Shown here piece after piece: positions 1 through 6,459 of a stretch of 15,125 nt of DNA. A model generated the notes under the pieces. It saw only the letters and a list, made by a program, of their open reading frames with translations. It ran no database searches and was not told where the DNA came from. The stretch comes from an uncultured Treponema sp. Lineage in GTDB: Bacteria > Spirochaetota > Spirochaetia > Treponematales > Treponemataceae. How positions within the stretch are numbered: the stretch's first letter is position 1; every line of letters begins with the position of its first letter. The stretch is from assembly GCA_937902445.1 (NCBI GenBank), contig CALELJ010000098.1, forward strand, positions 1 through 15,125. Direction: 5' to 3'. Position numbers and translations under genes: made by a program.

Positions 1-195
1 CACAGTTAGTAGTAATAAGAGTTAAGTAAATACCCATTGCGCTGTACAGGGAAGGCACAGATTTTTTAAGATAGAATTCTACAAGCTGAACAAGGGCAGC
101 AATTACAAGAATGAATATAAGCGTCTGCAGGAATTCCAGATGAAGCGGAACCATTACAAAAGTGTAAAGAGGCCATGTTACTGCAGTAGCAAGAA
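1..195 (-). other. RnfA-like segment fused behind the SulP part
   Basis: The translation of this stretch matches the second half of helix 2 through the TTNC region of RnfA (RsxA in E. coli), recognised by family knowledge: TWPLYTFVMVPLHLEFLQTL, then FILVIAALVQLVEFYLKK, then SLYSAMGIYLTLITTNC. The N-terminal RnfA part (the VNNFVL helix and the CPFMGVS loop) is absent. The join falls around 180-200, where ILATAVTW could belong to either protein. Conservation of the RnfA part in the same frame argues that both pieces were functional until recently, or that the join was made in silico. Confidence 0.7.
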
Positions 196-850
196 TGATT
201 ACGATAAGGGAACCTGGAATCTTCTTTGTTACCTTTGGCCACATGAAGAGGGCTGCAAGAGAAAGGATAGCCATTACTGTTGTGTATGCATCGATGGTGT
301 TGAAAATCTGTGAATAGGCGATCATCTTCTGGTGGAATTCGCCAGGCATCTTTTCAAACTTTTCCCCAAGAATCATTACAGGATTTGATGCTGTGATTGG
401 GGCAAGACCAAAGAAATCTCCGATCTGACCGCTTGCGATTGTAACTGCGATACCTGCTGTAAATCCAACGACAATTGTGTATGGAATGAACTTTACAAGA
501 CCACCCATCTTGAATGCGCCAAGAAGGATCAGAAGGATACCTGCAATTACAGTTGCTGTTGCAAGACCGCCAACGCCAAGCTGTGGATTGTTGACGATTG
601 CGTAGATGATTACTGTGAATGCACCTGTTGGGCCACCGATCTGACAGCGGGTTCCGCCGAATGCTGCGATACAGAAACCTGTGATGATGGCTGTGTGGAG
701 ACCTGTTTCAGGAGAGCATCCTGAAGCAATGGCAAATGCAATGGAAAGTGGGAGAGCCACGATTCCGACGATGATACCTGCAATGGCGTCTTTTGCAAAA
801 GCGGCGCCTGTGTATCCTTTCAATGTGTTAAGTAACTCTGGTTTATACAT
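1..850 (-). CDS. SulP-family anion transporter N-terminus joined in frame to an RnfA segment (partial, open at window edge)
   Basis: Read from ATG at 850-848, the frame stays open for 283 codons to the window edge, so there is no stop. Residues 1 to about 215 read as a SulP (SLC26-like) secondary anion transporter of the inner membrane: a KDAIAGIIVGIVALPLSIAF first helix, then FGGTRCQIGGPTGAF, the SulP signature stretch, then KFIPYTIVVGFTAGIAV and QIGDFFGL. From about residue 219 the protein stops looking like SulP and reads as RnfA, the Rnf electron-transport subunit: AVTWPLY, LEFLQTLIFILVIAALVQLV and MGIYLTLITTNC, the last normally YLPLITTNC. A complete SulP would have several more helices and usually a STAS domain. 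The substrate (sulfate, bicarbonate or other anion) cannot be told. The start is set by the SulP N-terminus; there is no good Shine-Dalgarno. The SulP part is confident; whether the fusion is real is not. Confidence 0.8.
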   Translation of the reverse strand, partial: MYKPELLNTLKGYTGAAFAKDAIAGIIVGIVALPLSIAFAIASGCSPETGLHTAIITGFCIAAFGGTRCQIGGPTGAFTVIIYAIVNNPQLGVGGLATATVIAGILLILLGAFKMGGLVKFIPYTIVVGFTAGIAVTIASGQIGDFFGLAPITASNPVMILGEKFEKMPGEFHQKMIAYSQIFNTIDAYTTVMAILSLAALFMWPKVTKKIPGSLIVIILATAVTWPLYTFVMVPLHLEFLQTLIFILVIAALVQLVEFYLKKSVPSLYSAMGIYLTLITTNC

Positions 851-859
851 AGTGCGCGT

Positions 860-888
860 ATTATGCACCTTTTATAGAAAATAAACAA
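860..888 (-). promoter_or_regulatory. Predicted sigma-70 promoter for the SulP-like gene
   Basis: On the minus strand TTGTTT (888-883), a 17-base spacer and CATAAT (865-860) form a reasonable -35/-10 pair. The expected transcription start lies only about 2-4 bases before the ATG at 850. There is no Shine-Dalgarno at a working distance; the only AGGTG is 15 bases away and upstream of the -10. If used, the mRNA would be nearly leaderless. Confidence 0.5.
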
Positions 889-906
889 TAAACGGCGAAA
901 GCCAGG

Positions 907-926
907 CCCTTCGACTGCGCTCAGGG
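907..926. repeat. TTCGAC-N3-GCTCA palindromic element, copy 1
   Basis: CCCTTCGACTGCGCTCAGGG: the core TTCGAC-TGC-GCTCA is flanked by complementary CCC and GGG arms. It shares its core with the copies at 972-991 and 11125-11150, while the arms differ and stay complementary. Confidence 0.6.
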
Positions 927-971
927 ATCCTGAATAAATAGGCCCGGTGAGCATATTCCGATAGTCAGGAT

Positions 972-991
972 CGGTGAGCATTGTCGAACCG
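972..991. repeat. TTCGAC-N3-GCTCA palindromic element, copy 2 (inverted)
   Basis: CGGTGAGCATTGTCGAACCG. On the minus strand this is the core TTCGAC-AAT-GCTCA between CGG and CCG arms. A decayed half copy sharing GGTGAGCAT lies just upstream at 946-954. Confidence 0.6.
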
Positions 992-1045
992 TCCTGTTTG
1001 AAAAAAAGACACCCTTTTCAATTTTTCTGTTTCCGTTTTCTACAA

Positions 1046-1072
1046 GATGCTTTATTGAAGAGCATCTATAAT
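1046..1072 (+). promoter_or_regulatory. Predicted purE promoter -10 with adjoining inverted repeat
   Basis: A consensus TATAAT lies at 1067-1072, 17 bases before the purE ATG. Abutting it upstream is an inverted repeat, GATGCT (1046-1051) and AGCATC (1061-1066), which would cover the -35 region. No good -35 hexamer is visible at normal spacing, which may mean an activator-dependent promoter or a repressor operator. The predicted leader is about 10 bases with no Shine-Dalgarno. Confidence 0.45.
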
Positions 1073-1089
1073 TCGTGATAATCTGAATC

Positions 1090-1590
1090 ATGAAAGTTGC
1101 AATTTTTTTAGGATCTAAGTCCGACATGGACACAATGAAGAAGGCTGCTGATGTTCTCAAGGAATTCAGCATTGATTACAAAGCTTACGTGATTTCTGCT
1201 CACAGAGCCGGGGATCTTCTCGTAAAGACAATCAGGAAAGTTGAGGAAGAAGGATGCGAGGTCATCATAGCCGGCGCCGGTCTTTCCGCAGCACTCCCTG
1301 GTGTAATCGCAAGTCGTACAGTTCTTCCTGTTGTTGGAGTTCCGCTTGAATGCATCAACCCAGGAAAGTCAAACGGATTGGCCGGAATGGATGCACTTCT
1401 TTCCATCGTAATGATGCCACCGCAGATTCCAGTTGCTACAGTCGGCATCGGAAATGCTAAGAATGCAGGTTATCTTGCGGCACAGATTCTTTCAATCAAA
1501 TATCCTGAAATTAAAAACAAGCTTGTTGAATTCAGAGCAAAGATGACTGCTGATGCAGAAGCCAATGGTGGAGAGGGTATCGATCTTTAG
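1090..1590 (+). CDS. purE: PurE, N5-carboxyaminoimidazole ribonucleotide mutase / AIR carboxylase
   Basis: Cytoplasmic enzyme of de novo purine synthesis that forms 4-carboxy-AIR (CAIR). The 166-residue length is typical. GSKSDMDTM (8-16) is the phosphate-binding loop, SAHRAGD (36-42) carries the catalytic His38, and AGAGLSAALPGVIA (61-74) and SIVMMPPQIPVATVGIG are core PurE motifs. SAHR and the AGAG-SAALPG stretch resemble class I PurE, which uses N5-CAIR made by PurK, more than the class II AIR carboxylase I recall from Treponema denticola (SAHK, AGRSNAL). TP of the usual SAHRTP is AG here, and LECINPGKSNG (86-96) is a few residues longer than in E. coli. First gene of the purine cluster, 21 bases before purF. 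The start fits the family N-terminus but lacks a Shine-Dalgarno. Confidence 0.95.
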   Translation: MKVAIFLGSKSDMDTMKKAADVLKEFSIDYKAYVISAHRAGDLLVKTIRKVEEEGCEVIIAGAGLSAALPGVIASRTVLPVVGVPLECINPGKSNGLAGMDALLSIVMMPPQIPVATVGIGNAKNAGYLAAQILSIKYPEIKNKLVEFRAKMTADAEANGGEGIDL

Positions 1591-1611
1591 CTTTTTGCAA
1601 GGAAAATTGCT

Positions 1612-3102
1612 ATGTCAGGTAATGAAGATTTTTTTGAGGAAGAAGAAGACAAACTTCGCGATGAATGTGGCGTAGCCGGAATATGGCTTGCTCCAAAAAA
1701 AACAGAGGAAAGTCAGGATGGCGAAAAGAAATACGTAGCCTATTCCGCCTCTGATTTCAATGCTGCGACACGATGTTATTACGCATTGTATGCTCTTCAG
1801 CACAGAGGTCAGGACAGCGCAGGTATTGCCGTAAGCAATGGAGAGACAATTTCCATTCACAAAGGTCTTGGTGCTGTATCCGATGTTTTCAGAACGGAAC
1901 ATCTTTCTTCCCTTAAAGGACACATTGCCTGTGGTCATGTCCGATATGCCACAAGCGGAAGCCAGTCCCTGGAAAATGCGCAGCCATTGCTTCAGGGAAC
2001 AAAACTTGGTTCCGTAGCCGTTGCCCACAATGGTCAGCTTGTAAACTATGAGCAGCTTCACGAGATGCTTGAGGATGCGGGCTGTACTTTCTCAAGTACA
2101 AGTGATACTGAGGTCATCGTAAAGCTTATCGCCAAATCCTACAAAAAGGGACTTGAGCATGCCCTTACTGACACAATCCAGATGATAAAGGGATCTTTTG
2201 CCCTTGTCGTGTCTACGGAAAAATGTCTTATCGGTGCAAGAGATCCAAACGGAATCCGTCCACTTTGTCTTGGCCGTGTTGACAGCGGCTGGATCCTTGC
2301 CAGCGAGACTTGCGCCATCGATGCCGTAAACGGAACCTACGTACGCGACATCCAGCCTGGTGAAATCGTAATCATAAACGAAGATGGAGTTCTCTCATTT
2401 GAATTTGGGGAACGCACATCAAAGCGCACCTGTATTTTTGAATATGTATATTTTGCAAGACCAGACAGCATAATTGACGGCATTGCCGTTACTGAAGCCC
2501 GTGAAAAAATGGGAGCCTGCCTTGCCCGTGAAACTTCAGTTCCAGCTGATGTGGTTATAGGCGTTCCTGACAGCGGTATAGGTGCTGCCCAGGGATATGC
2601 AAAGGAAGCGGGAATCCCGTTTGCAAGCGGAATAATCAAGAACAAATACATTGGCCGTACATTCATCGCGCCGACACAGCGTGAACGCGAGAACATGGTT
2701 TTCGTAAAGCTGAATGCCGTAAGACATGTCGTTGAAGGCAAGCGTGTTGTGGTGATCGATGATTCCATTGTCCGCGGAACAACAAGCCGCCGCCTGGTTC
2801 AGATTTTGAGAAGGGCAGGTGCAAAGGAAGTTCACTTCAGGATTTCATCTCCTCCGGTAAAATTCCCATGCTACTTTGGCATCAATACACCTACAAGAAC
2901 CGAGCTCATCTCCAACAACTTCAACCCTGAGGAAATATGCAAGCAGATAGGCGCCGACAGCCTTGCATTCATCAGTGCCGACGGAATGATGGAGGCCTGC
3001 CGTTCATGCAATTCGGAAAGCTATGGATTCTGCAAGGGATGCTTTACCGGCGAATACCCTGTATCTGTTCCCGGAGAAATAAACGGCAAAAAAATAGACT
3101 GA
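1612..3102 (+). CDS. purF: Amidophosphoribosyltransferase (glutamine PRPP amidotransferase)
   Basis: Catalyses the committed purine step, PRPP plus glutamine to phosphoribosylamine. The protein has 496 residues. A short acidic propeptide (1-18) precedes Cys19 of CGVAGI, the expected N-terminal nucleophile after processing. The class II glutaminase domain follows, with LQHRGQDSAGI, CGHVRYATSG, AHNGQLVN and SSTSDTE. The phosphoribosyltransferase domain has the PRPP loop VIDDSIVRGTT (381-391). Cys274 (CIFEYVYFARPD), Cys420 (FPCYFG), Cys474 and Cys477 (CKGC) match the four-cysteine 4Fe-4S pattern of the Bacillus-type enzyme, so it probably carries a structural, oxygen-sensitive cluster (inference). 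The stretch between CGVAGI and YALQHRGQ is roughly 20 residues longer than in E. coli. An AAGGA Shine-Dalgarno fits the ATG at 1612. Confidence 0.97.
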   Translation: MSGNEDFFEEEEDKLRDECGVAGIWLAPKKTEESQDGEKKYVAYSASDFNAATRCYYALYALQHRGQDSAGIAVSNGETISIHKGLGAVSDVFRTEHLSSLKGHIACGHVRYATSGSQSLENAQPLLQGTKLGSVAVAHNGQLVNYEQLHEMLEDAGCTFSSTSDTEVIVKLIAKSYKKGLEHALTDTIQMIKGSFALVVSTEKCLIGARDPNGIRPLCLGRVDSGWILASETCAIDAVNGTYVRDIQPGEIVIINEDGVLSFEFGERTSKRTCIFEYVYFARPDSIIDGIAVTEAREKMGACLARETSVPADVVIGVPDSGIGAAQGYAKEAGIPFASGIIKNKYIGRTFIAPTQRERENMVFVKLNAVRHVVEGKRVVVIDDSIVRGTTSRRLVQILRRAGAKEVHFRISSPPVKFPCYFGINTPTRTELISNNFNPEEICKQIGADSLAFISADGMMEACRSCNSESYGFCKGCFTGEYPVSVPGEINGKKID

Positions 3103-3132
3103 TGATAATGGGAAATTCTGCCGATAATGCAA

Positions 3133-3138
3133 TATAAT
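3133..3138 (+). promoter_or_regulatory. Possible -10 hexamer ahead of the WD40 gene
   Basis: A perfect TATAAT lies 12 bases before the TTG at 3151. No convincing -35 is seen at 16-18 bases, and the region is AT-rich, so chance is possible. It would allow separate expression of the WD40 gene within the purine cluster. Confidence 0.3.
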
Positions 3139-3150
3139 AGTAGAGTCTAA

Positions 3151-4974
3151 TTGGTAGAATTCATTTTGCGTTTATTTAAGAAAACCGGGCTTTTGATGCT
3201 CGTTCTCAATATTGCGTTTTTCTCATTTTCCCAGGAAGGGGACAGGAATCTTGGTTCCGGTGATGTTGTCGTTCCAAGAAAGGTGGATCTCATTCCGATT
3301 CCAATGGTAAAGCTTCCGCATGCCGTTGAAAGTGTCAGCTGGAATGCAGACTGTTCCCTTTTTGCATATTCGGAAAATAAGAACATTACCATCCGTCGTG
3401 CAAGCGATTATTCTCTTTTCCAGACAATCATTTCCGACATTCCGATAAACTCACAGGATTTTGCCGGTGTTACAGCTTCCGACGACCGTTCAAACCAGCT
3501 TGTTACTTTTAATGAAGACAACAGTATTTTCATTCGCCGTCTTCCTGAAGTCAGGCCGTCTGTTGTCCGCAAGCTTGATGAAAACTATGTAATCTCAAAG
3601 TATGCGTTTTCAAAAAACGGTAACTATATTGCCATCGGTACTGAAGGCGGTGAAATCGAACTTGGCCAGCAGCTTTACTATTCAACAGACATCCTTACTG
3701 AAAAACTCAAAGGCCATACCCAGAAAGTCTATGAACTTGCATTCAGTCCAAACAGACGTTACCTTGCTTCCGCTTCTCTCGACGGAACCATTAAAATCTG
3801 GCGTACCGCGACCCGTACACTGGAAGCAGAAATCTCGCAGAACTATCCGCCACCTCAGTTTATTCCAATTTGTTTTACCGGTGATTCACAGCACATTGTC
3901 TCTCCAAAATCAAAGCGGTCGATCGAGATCCGCGACTTCCAGGGAAATGAAACAGGATTCATTGAAACAAGGCAGGATATAAATTCCCTTTGTCTTTCAA
4001 CAGACGGAAACTACGTTGTCGTTCTTACAAACCTCAACCAGTTCCAGTATTACTCACTTGAAACGAAGCAGATGGTCAAATATATTCCTGCATGGAATCC
4101 AAGTCCGATCACATGCTATAAGTTTTCAAATGACGGAAAATCTCTTCTCGTAGGCCACAGTGACGGTAGCATCTACATTCTCAAGCTTGAGGAAGTCACA
4201 TACCTTGATGGTGAAGTTCCGGAAAACTACAAGATCGTTTATCCTGATGAAGAAGGCAAGGAAGAGGAATTCAGTCCGGAAGAACTTCAGGAAGAACTTA
4301 AAGACAAGTATGGTGACAAGGATGAATTCCCGGAAAGAATTGAAACTGCCCACAATGTTGAAGTCCGTCTCCAGGGTGTTTTTGCGACAAACAGTTTCTA
4401 CAACTGGGGAATCAAATTTAGCGGCGGATATATAAACACAAGGATACTGGATTTCTGCTACCTTGGTGCAATGGTCTGTCCTACAATATTTTTCCCGGAC
4501 AACTCTGACTTTCCTTATGATTATAAAATCGGTGATGTGAAAATTCAGCGTCCTCTTCTGGCGGAACTGGATCTCATCGCTCTTGCCGGTATGGATTATG
4601 ATTTCTGGCCGGAATCTGGCTGGGATGCTTTTTTTGAAATTTTTGCAGGTGGAGCCTTCAAGGAAATTGTCAGCCCGACACTGGGTAGCGGTAAACTCAA
4701 TACCGCATTCATTACAGGCGGAATTGCCGGAGTCAGGTATGACGGCTTCAGGGCTTTCCTTGAAACATCATTTGATACTGTCGTTAAATTTCAGATTTCT
4801 CTCGGAGTGGGCTATCGCTTCAATTTGACAAAGAAGGTTACGCCAAAGGACATCGAGGAACTTGAAAGCAAGGACCGCCAGGAACGTCTTGAAAAAGCAC
4901 AGCAGGCCCTTGAACTCATAGAAAATCCTGAAGAAATAAATTCCGGTGAGTCTGTAGTTCCGGCTGGAGAATGA
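3151..4974 (+). CDS. Exported WD40-repeat protein with a C-terminal beta-barrel-like domain
   Basis: Function unknown. The 607-residue frame starts at TTG 3151 or in-frame TTG 3166. The first ATG (3196) would cut off the basic end of the signal peptide (RLFKKTGLLMLVLNIAFFSF, about 7-26), so a TTG start is favoured, though neither has a strong Shine-Dalgarno. Residues about 55-348 hold WD40-type repeats; the clearest is LKGHTQKVYELAFSP then LASASLDGTIKIW (186-217), with others near 59-83 and 320-345. An acidic linker (about 352-400) leads to a region (about 403-557) rich in alternating aromatic/glycine strands, such as LQGVFATNSFYNWGIKFSGG and FQISLGVGYRFNL, resembling an outer-membrane barrel. 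A charged, possibly coiled tail follows. It lies 48 bases after purF and 113 before purM, yet nothing in it suggests purine metabolism. It probably acts in the periplasm or outer membrane (inference). Confidence 0.85.
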   Translation: MVEFILRLFKKTGLLMLVLNIAFFSFSQEGDRNLGSGDVVVPRKVDLIPIPMVKLPHAVESVSWNADCSLFAYSENKNITIRRASDYSLFQTIISDIPINSQDFAGVTASDDRSNQLVTFNEDNSIFIRRLPEVRPSVVRKLDENYVISKYAFSKNGNYIAIGTEGGEIELGQQLYYSTDILTEKLKGHTQKVYELAFSPNRRYLASASLDGTIKIWRTATRTLEAEISQNYPPPQFIPICFTGDSQHIVSPKSKRSIEIRDFQGNETGFIETRQDINSLCLSTDGNYVVVLTNLNQFQYYSLETKQMVKYIPAWNPSPITCYKFSNDGKSLLVGHSDGSIYILKLEEVTYLDGEVPENYKIVYPDEEGKEEEFSPEELQEELKDKYGDKDEFPERIETAHNVEVRLQGVFATNSFYNWGIKFSGGYINTRILDFCYLGAMVCPTIFFPDNSDFPYDYKIGDVKIQRPLLAELDLIALAGMDYDFWPESGWDAFFEIFAGGAFKEIVSPTLGSGKLNTAFITGGIAGVRYDGFRAFLETSFDTVVKFQISLGVGYRFNLTKKVTPKDIEELESKDRQERLEKAQQALELIENPEEINSGESVVPAGE

Positions 4975-5087
4975 TTTCTACCTGATCTTATTTTACTTTC
5001 CTGTCCTCGTTCTGCCACTTTCAATTTTCAATTCAATATGTTATGTTTTAGCAATCCAATTCATTTATTTTTAGCAAGGAGTATCTC

Positions 5088-6197
5088 ATGGCTAAAGTTG
5101 TTGATTACAAGAATGCAGGCGTTGATGTTAACGAAGGTTACAAGGCTGTAGACAAGTATAAGGTTCAGTCACAGCGTGCACGTATCCCAGGCCAGCTTAC
5201 AGAGCTTGGTGCATTCAACGGAATGTTCGCAGTACCAAAAGGAATGAAGAATCCTGTTATGGTTTCAGGAACCGACGGTGTTGGTACAAAGCTTGACATT
5301 GCATTCCAGATGAAAAAATATGATACAGTTGGAATCGACTGTGTTGCCATGAGCGTAAATGACATTCTCTGTTCAGGTGTTCAGACTTCCTTCTTCCTTG
5401 ACTATATTGCCTGTGGCAAACTTGATTCAAAGGTTGCAGGAGAACTTGTAAAGGGTGTTACTGACGGTTGTCTTGAAACTGGCTGTGCTCTCCTTGGTGG
5501 AGAAACTGCAGAAATGCCTGGTTTCTATGATGACGGAAAATATGACCTTGCAGGTTTTGGCGTTGGCGTTGTAGACAAGGATGATGTTATCGACGGAAAG
5601 AAAATCAAGGAAGGCGATGTTCTCATCGGTCTTTCATCTACAGGTCCACACTCAAACGGATATTCACTCATCAGAAAGCTTGTTAAGAATTTCAATGAAA
5701 AGGTAAAGATCGGCGGAAAGGAAAAGAAGATTGGTGATGTTCTCCTTACACCAACACGCATCTACGTTAAGCCGGTAATGGAAGTTCTTAAGAAGTTCCC
5801 TGGCAGCGTACACGGAATGGTACACGTTACTGGCGGCGGATTCTATGAAAACCTCCCACGCATGTACCAGCATGCCGCAGAAGGAAAGAAACAGCTCTGT
5901 TCTGTAATCAAGAACGGCAGCTGGAAAGTTCCTGAAATCTTTGACATCCTTGTTGCAAAGGGTGCTGATCCAAAGCGCATGTTCAATACATTTAATATGG
6001 GAATCGGTCTTGTTCTTGCAGTAAACAAGAAGGACGCTGAAGCCATCATGAAGATGTTCAACAAGAACGCAAAGAAGTACCACAAGGCTGGAATCGAAGA
6101 TATGGTAGCCTATGAAATCGGTTATGTTGGCCACACAGACAAGGCAATCAAGGGCGACTTCAAGGGCTCAAAGGAAATGACACAGTTTGTTGACTGA
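5088..6197 (+). CDS. purM: Phosphoribosylformylglycinamidine cyclo-ligase (AIR synthetase)
   Basis: ATP-dependent closure of FGAM to aminoimidazole ribonucleotide, the substrate consumed at the PurE step. The 369-residue protein is slightly longer than E. coli PurM. Family motifs in order: SGTDGVGTKLDIA (60-72), the glycine-rich acidic ATP/Mg region; MSVNDILCSG; LLGGETAEMPGFY (135-147); STGPHSNGYSLIRKL; HVTGGGFYENLPRM; FNMGIGLVLAV. The start is set by a strong AAGGAG Shine-Dalgarno 7 bases before the ATG. A 113-base AT-rich gap separates it from the WD40 gene, and no convincing promoter was found in it. Translation probably does not depend on the gene upstream. Confidence 0.97.
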   Translation: MAKVVDYKNAGVDVNEGYKAVDKYKVQSQRARIPGQLTELGAFNGMFAVPKGMKNPVMVSGTDGVGTKLDIAFQMKKYDTVGIDCVAMSVNDILCSGVQTSFFLDYIACGKLDSKVAGELVKGVTDGCLETGCALLGGETAEMPGFYDDGKYDLAGFGVGVVDKDDVIDGKKIKEGDVLIGLSSTGPHSNGYSLIRKLVKNFNEKVKIGGKEKKIGDVLLTPTRIYVKPVMEVLKKFPGSVHGMVHVTGGGFYENLPRMYQHAAEGKKQLCSVIKNGSWKVPEIFDILVAKGADPKRMFNTFNMGIGLVLAVNKKDAEAIMKMFNKNAKKYHKAGIEDMVAYEIGYVGHTDKAIKGDFKGSKEMTQFVD

Positions 6198-6220
6198 TTC
6201 TTACATGTTTAAAATACATT

Positions 6221-6347
6221 AAAAAAGGGCGGGCCCCTCGCGACGGCGAAAAAAAATTGTTACCTCCCGCTTCACTGTAACAAGACTGTATGTTCAGTTG
6301 GCGGGTCCCTCCAATTTCTTTTTCGCCTGCGTCCCACCCTTTTTTTT
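6221..6347. repeat. Long imperfect palindrome (about 125-base hairpin) between purM and purN
   Basis: Nested complementary blocks fold nearly the whole stretch into one hairpin. AAAAAAGGG (6221-6229) pairs with CCCTTTTTT (6337-6345), GGG (6231-6233) with CCC (6333-6335), and GGCGAAAAA (6245-6253) with TTTTTCGCC (6319-6327). AATTG (6255-6259) pairs with CAATT (6312-6316), CCCGC (6266-6270) with GCGGG (6301-6305), and ACTG-t-AACA (6274-6282) with TGTTCAGT (6291-6298). The loop is 8 bases. TTTAAAA and TTTTAAAA flanks extend the symmetry. The 3' arm ends in eight T, so RNA made from the plus strand could terminate here. It could also be a mobile palindromic repeat or a processing site. Confidence 0.7.
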
Positions 6348-6378
6348 GTTTTAAAATTAAAGGAATTAATCAACGTTT

Positions 6379-6401
6379 AAGGCATGAAAATAGAATGCCT
6401 T
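6379..6401 (+). promoter_or_regulatory. Small hairpin ahead of purN
   Basis: AAGGCAT (6379-6385) and ATGCCTT (6395-6401) form a 7-bp stem with a 9-base loop, 58 bases before purN. No T-run follows directly. A poly-A / poly-T pair at about 6410-6431 is a second, weaker symmetry. A role in purN leader structure is possible but unsupported. Confidence 0.35.
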
Positions 6402-6459
6402 TCACTGAGAAAAAAAAGGCCCACTTTTTTTATTAATTTCTAATTCAGAGGTAAACAAA

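Noticed and set aside
125..136. CTGCAGGAATTC resembles a cloning-vector polylinker (PstI-EcoRI) near the SulP/RnfA junction.
   Set aside because: It is in frame and encodes EFLQ of the conserved RnfA segment, so it is natural coding sequence.
851..1089. Purine riboswitch upstream of purE.
   Set aside because: No purine-riboswitch core or paired loops were seen, and the predicted leader is far too short.
1615..2061. 148-codon open frame on the minus strand inside purF.
   Set aside because: It lies opposite conserved purF codons, shows no recognisable domain and has no start signal; it is a shadow frame.
5019..5040. TTTTCAATTCAAT-type direct repeat before purM as a possible binding site.
   Set aside because: Short, AT-rich and imperfect; expected by chance in an AT-rich spacer.
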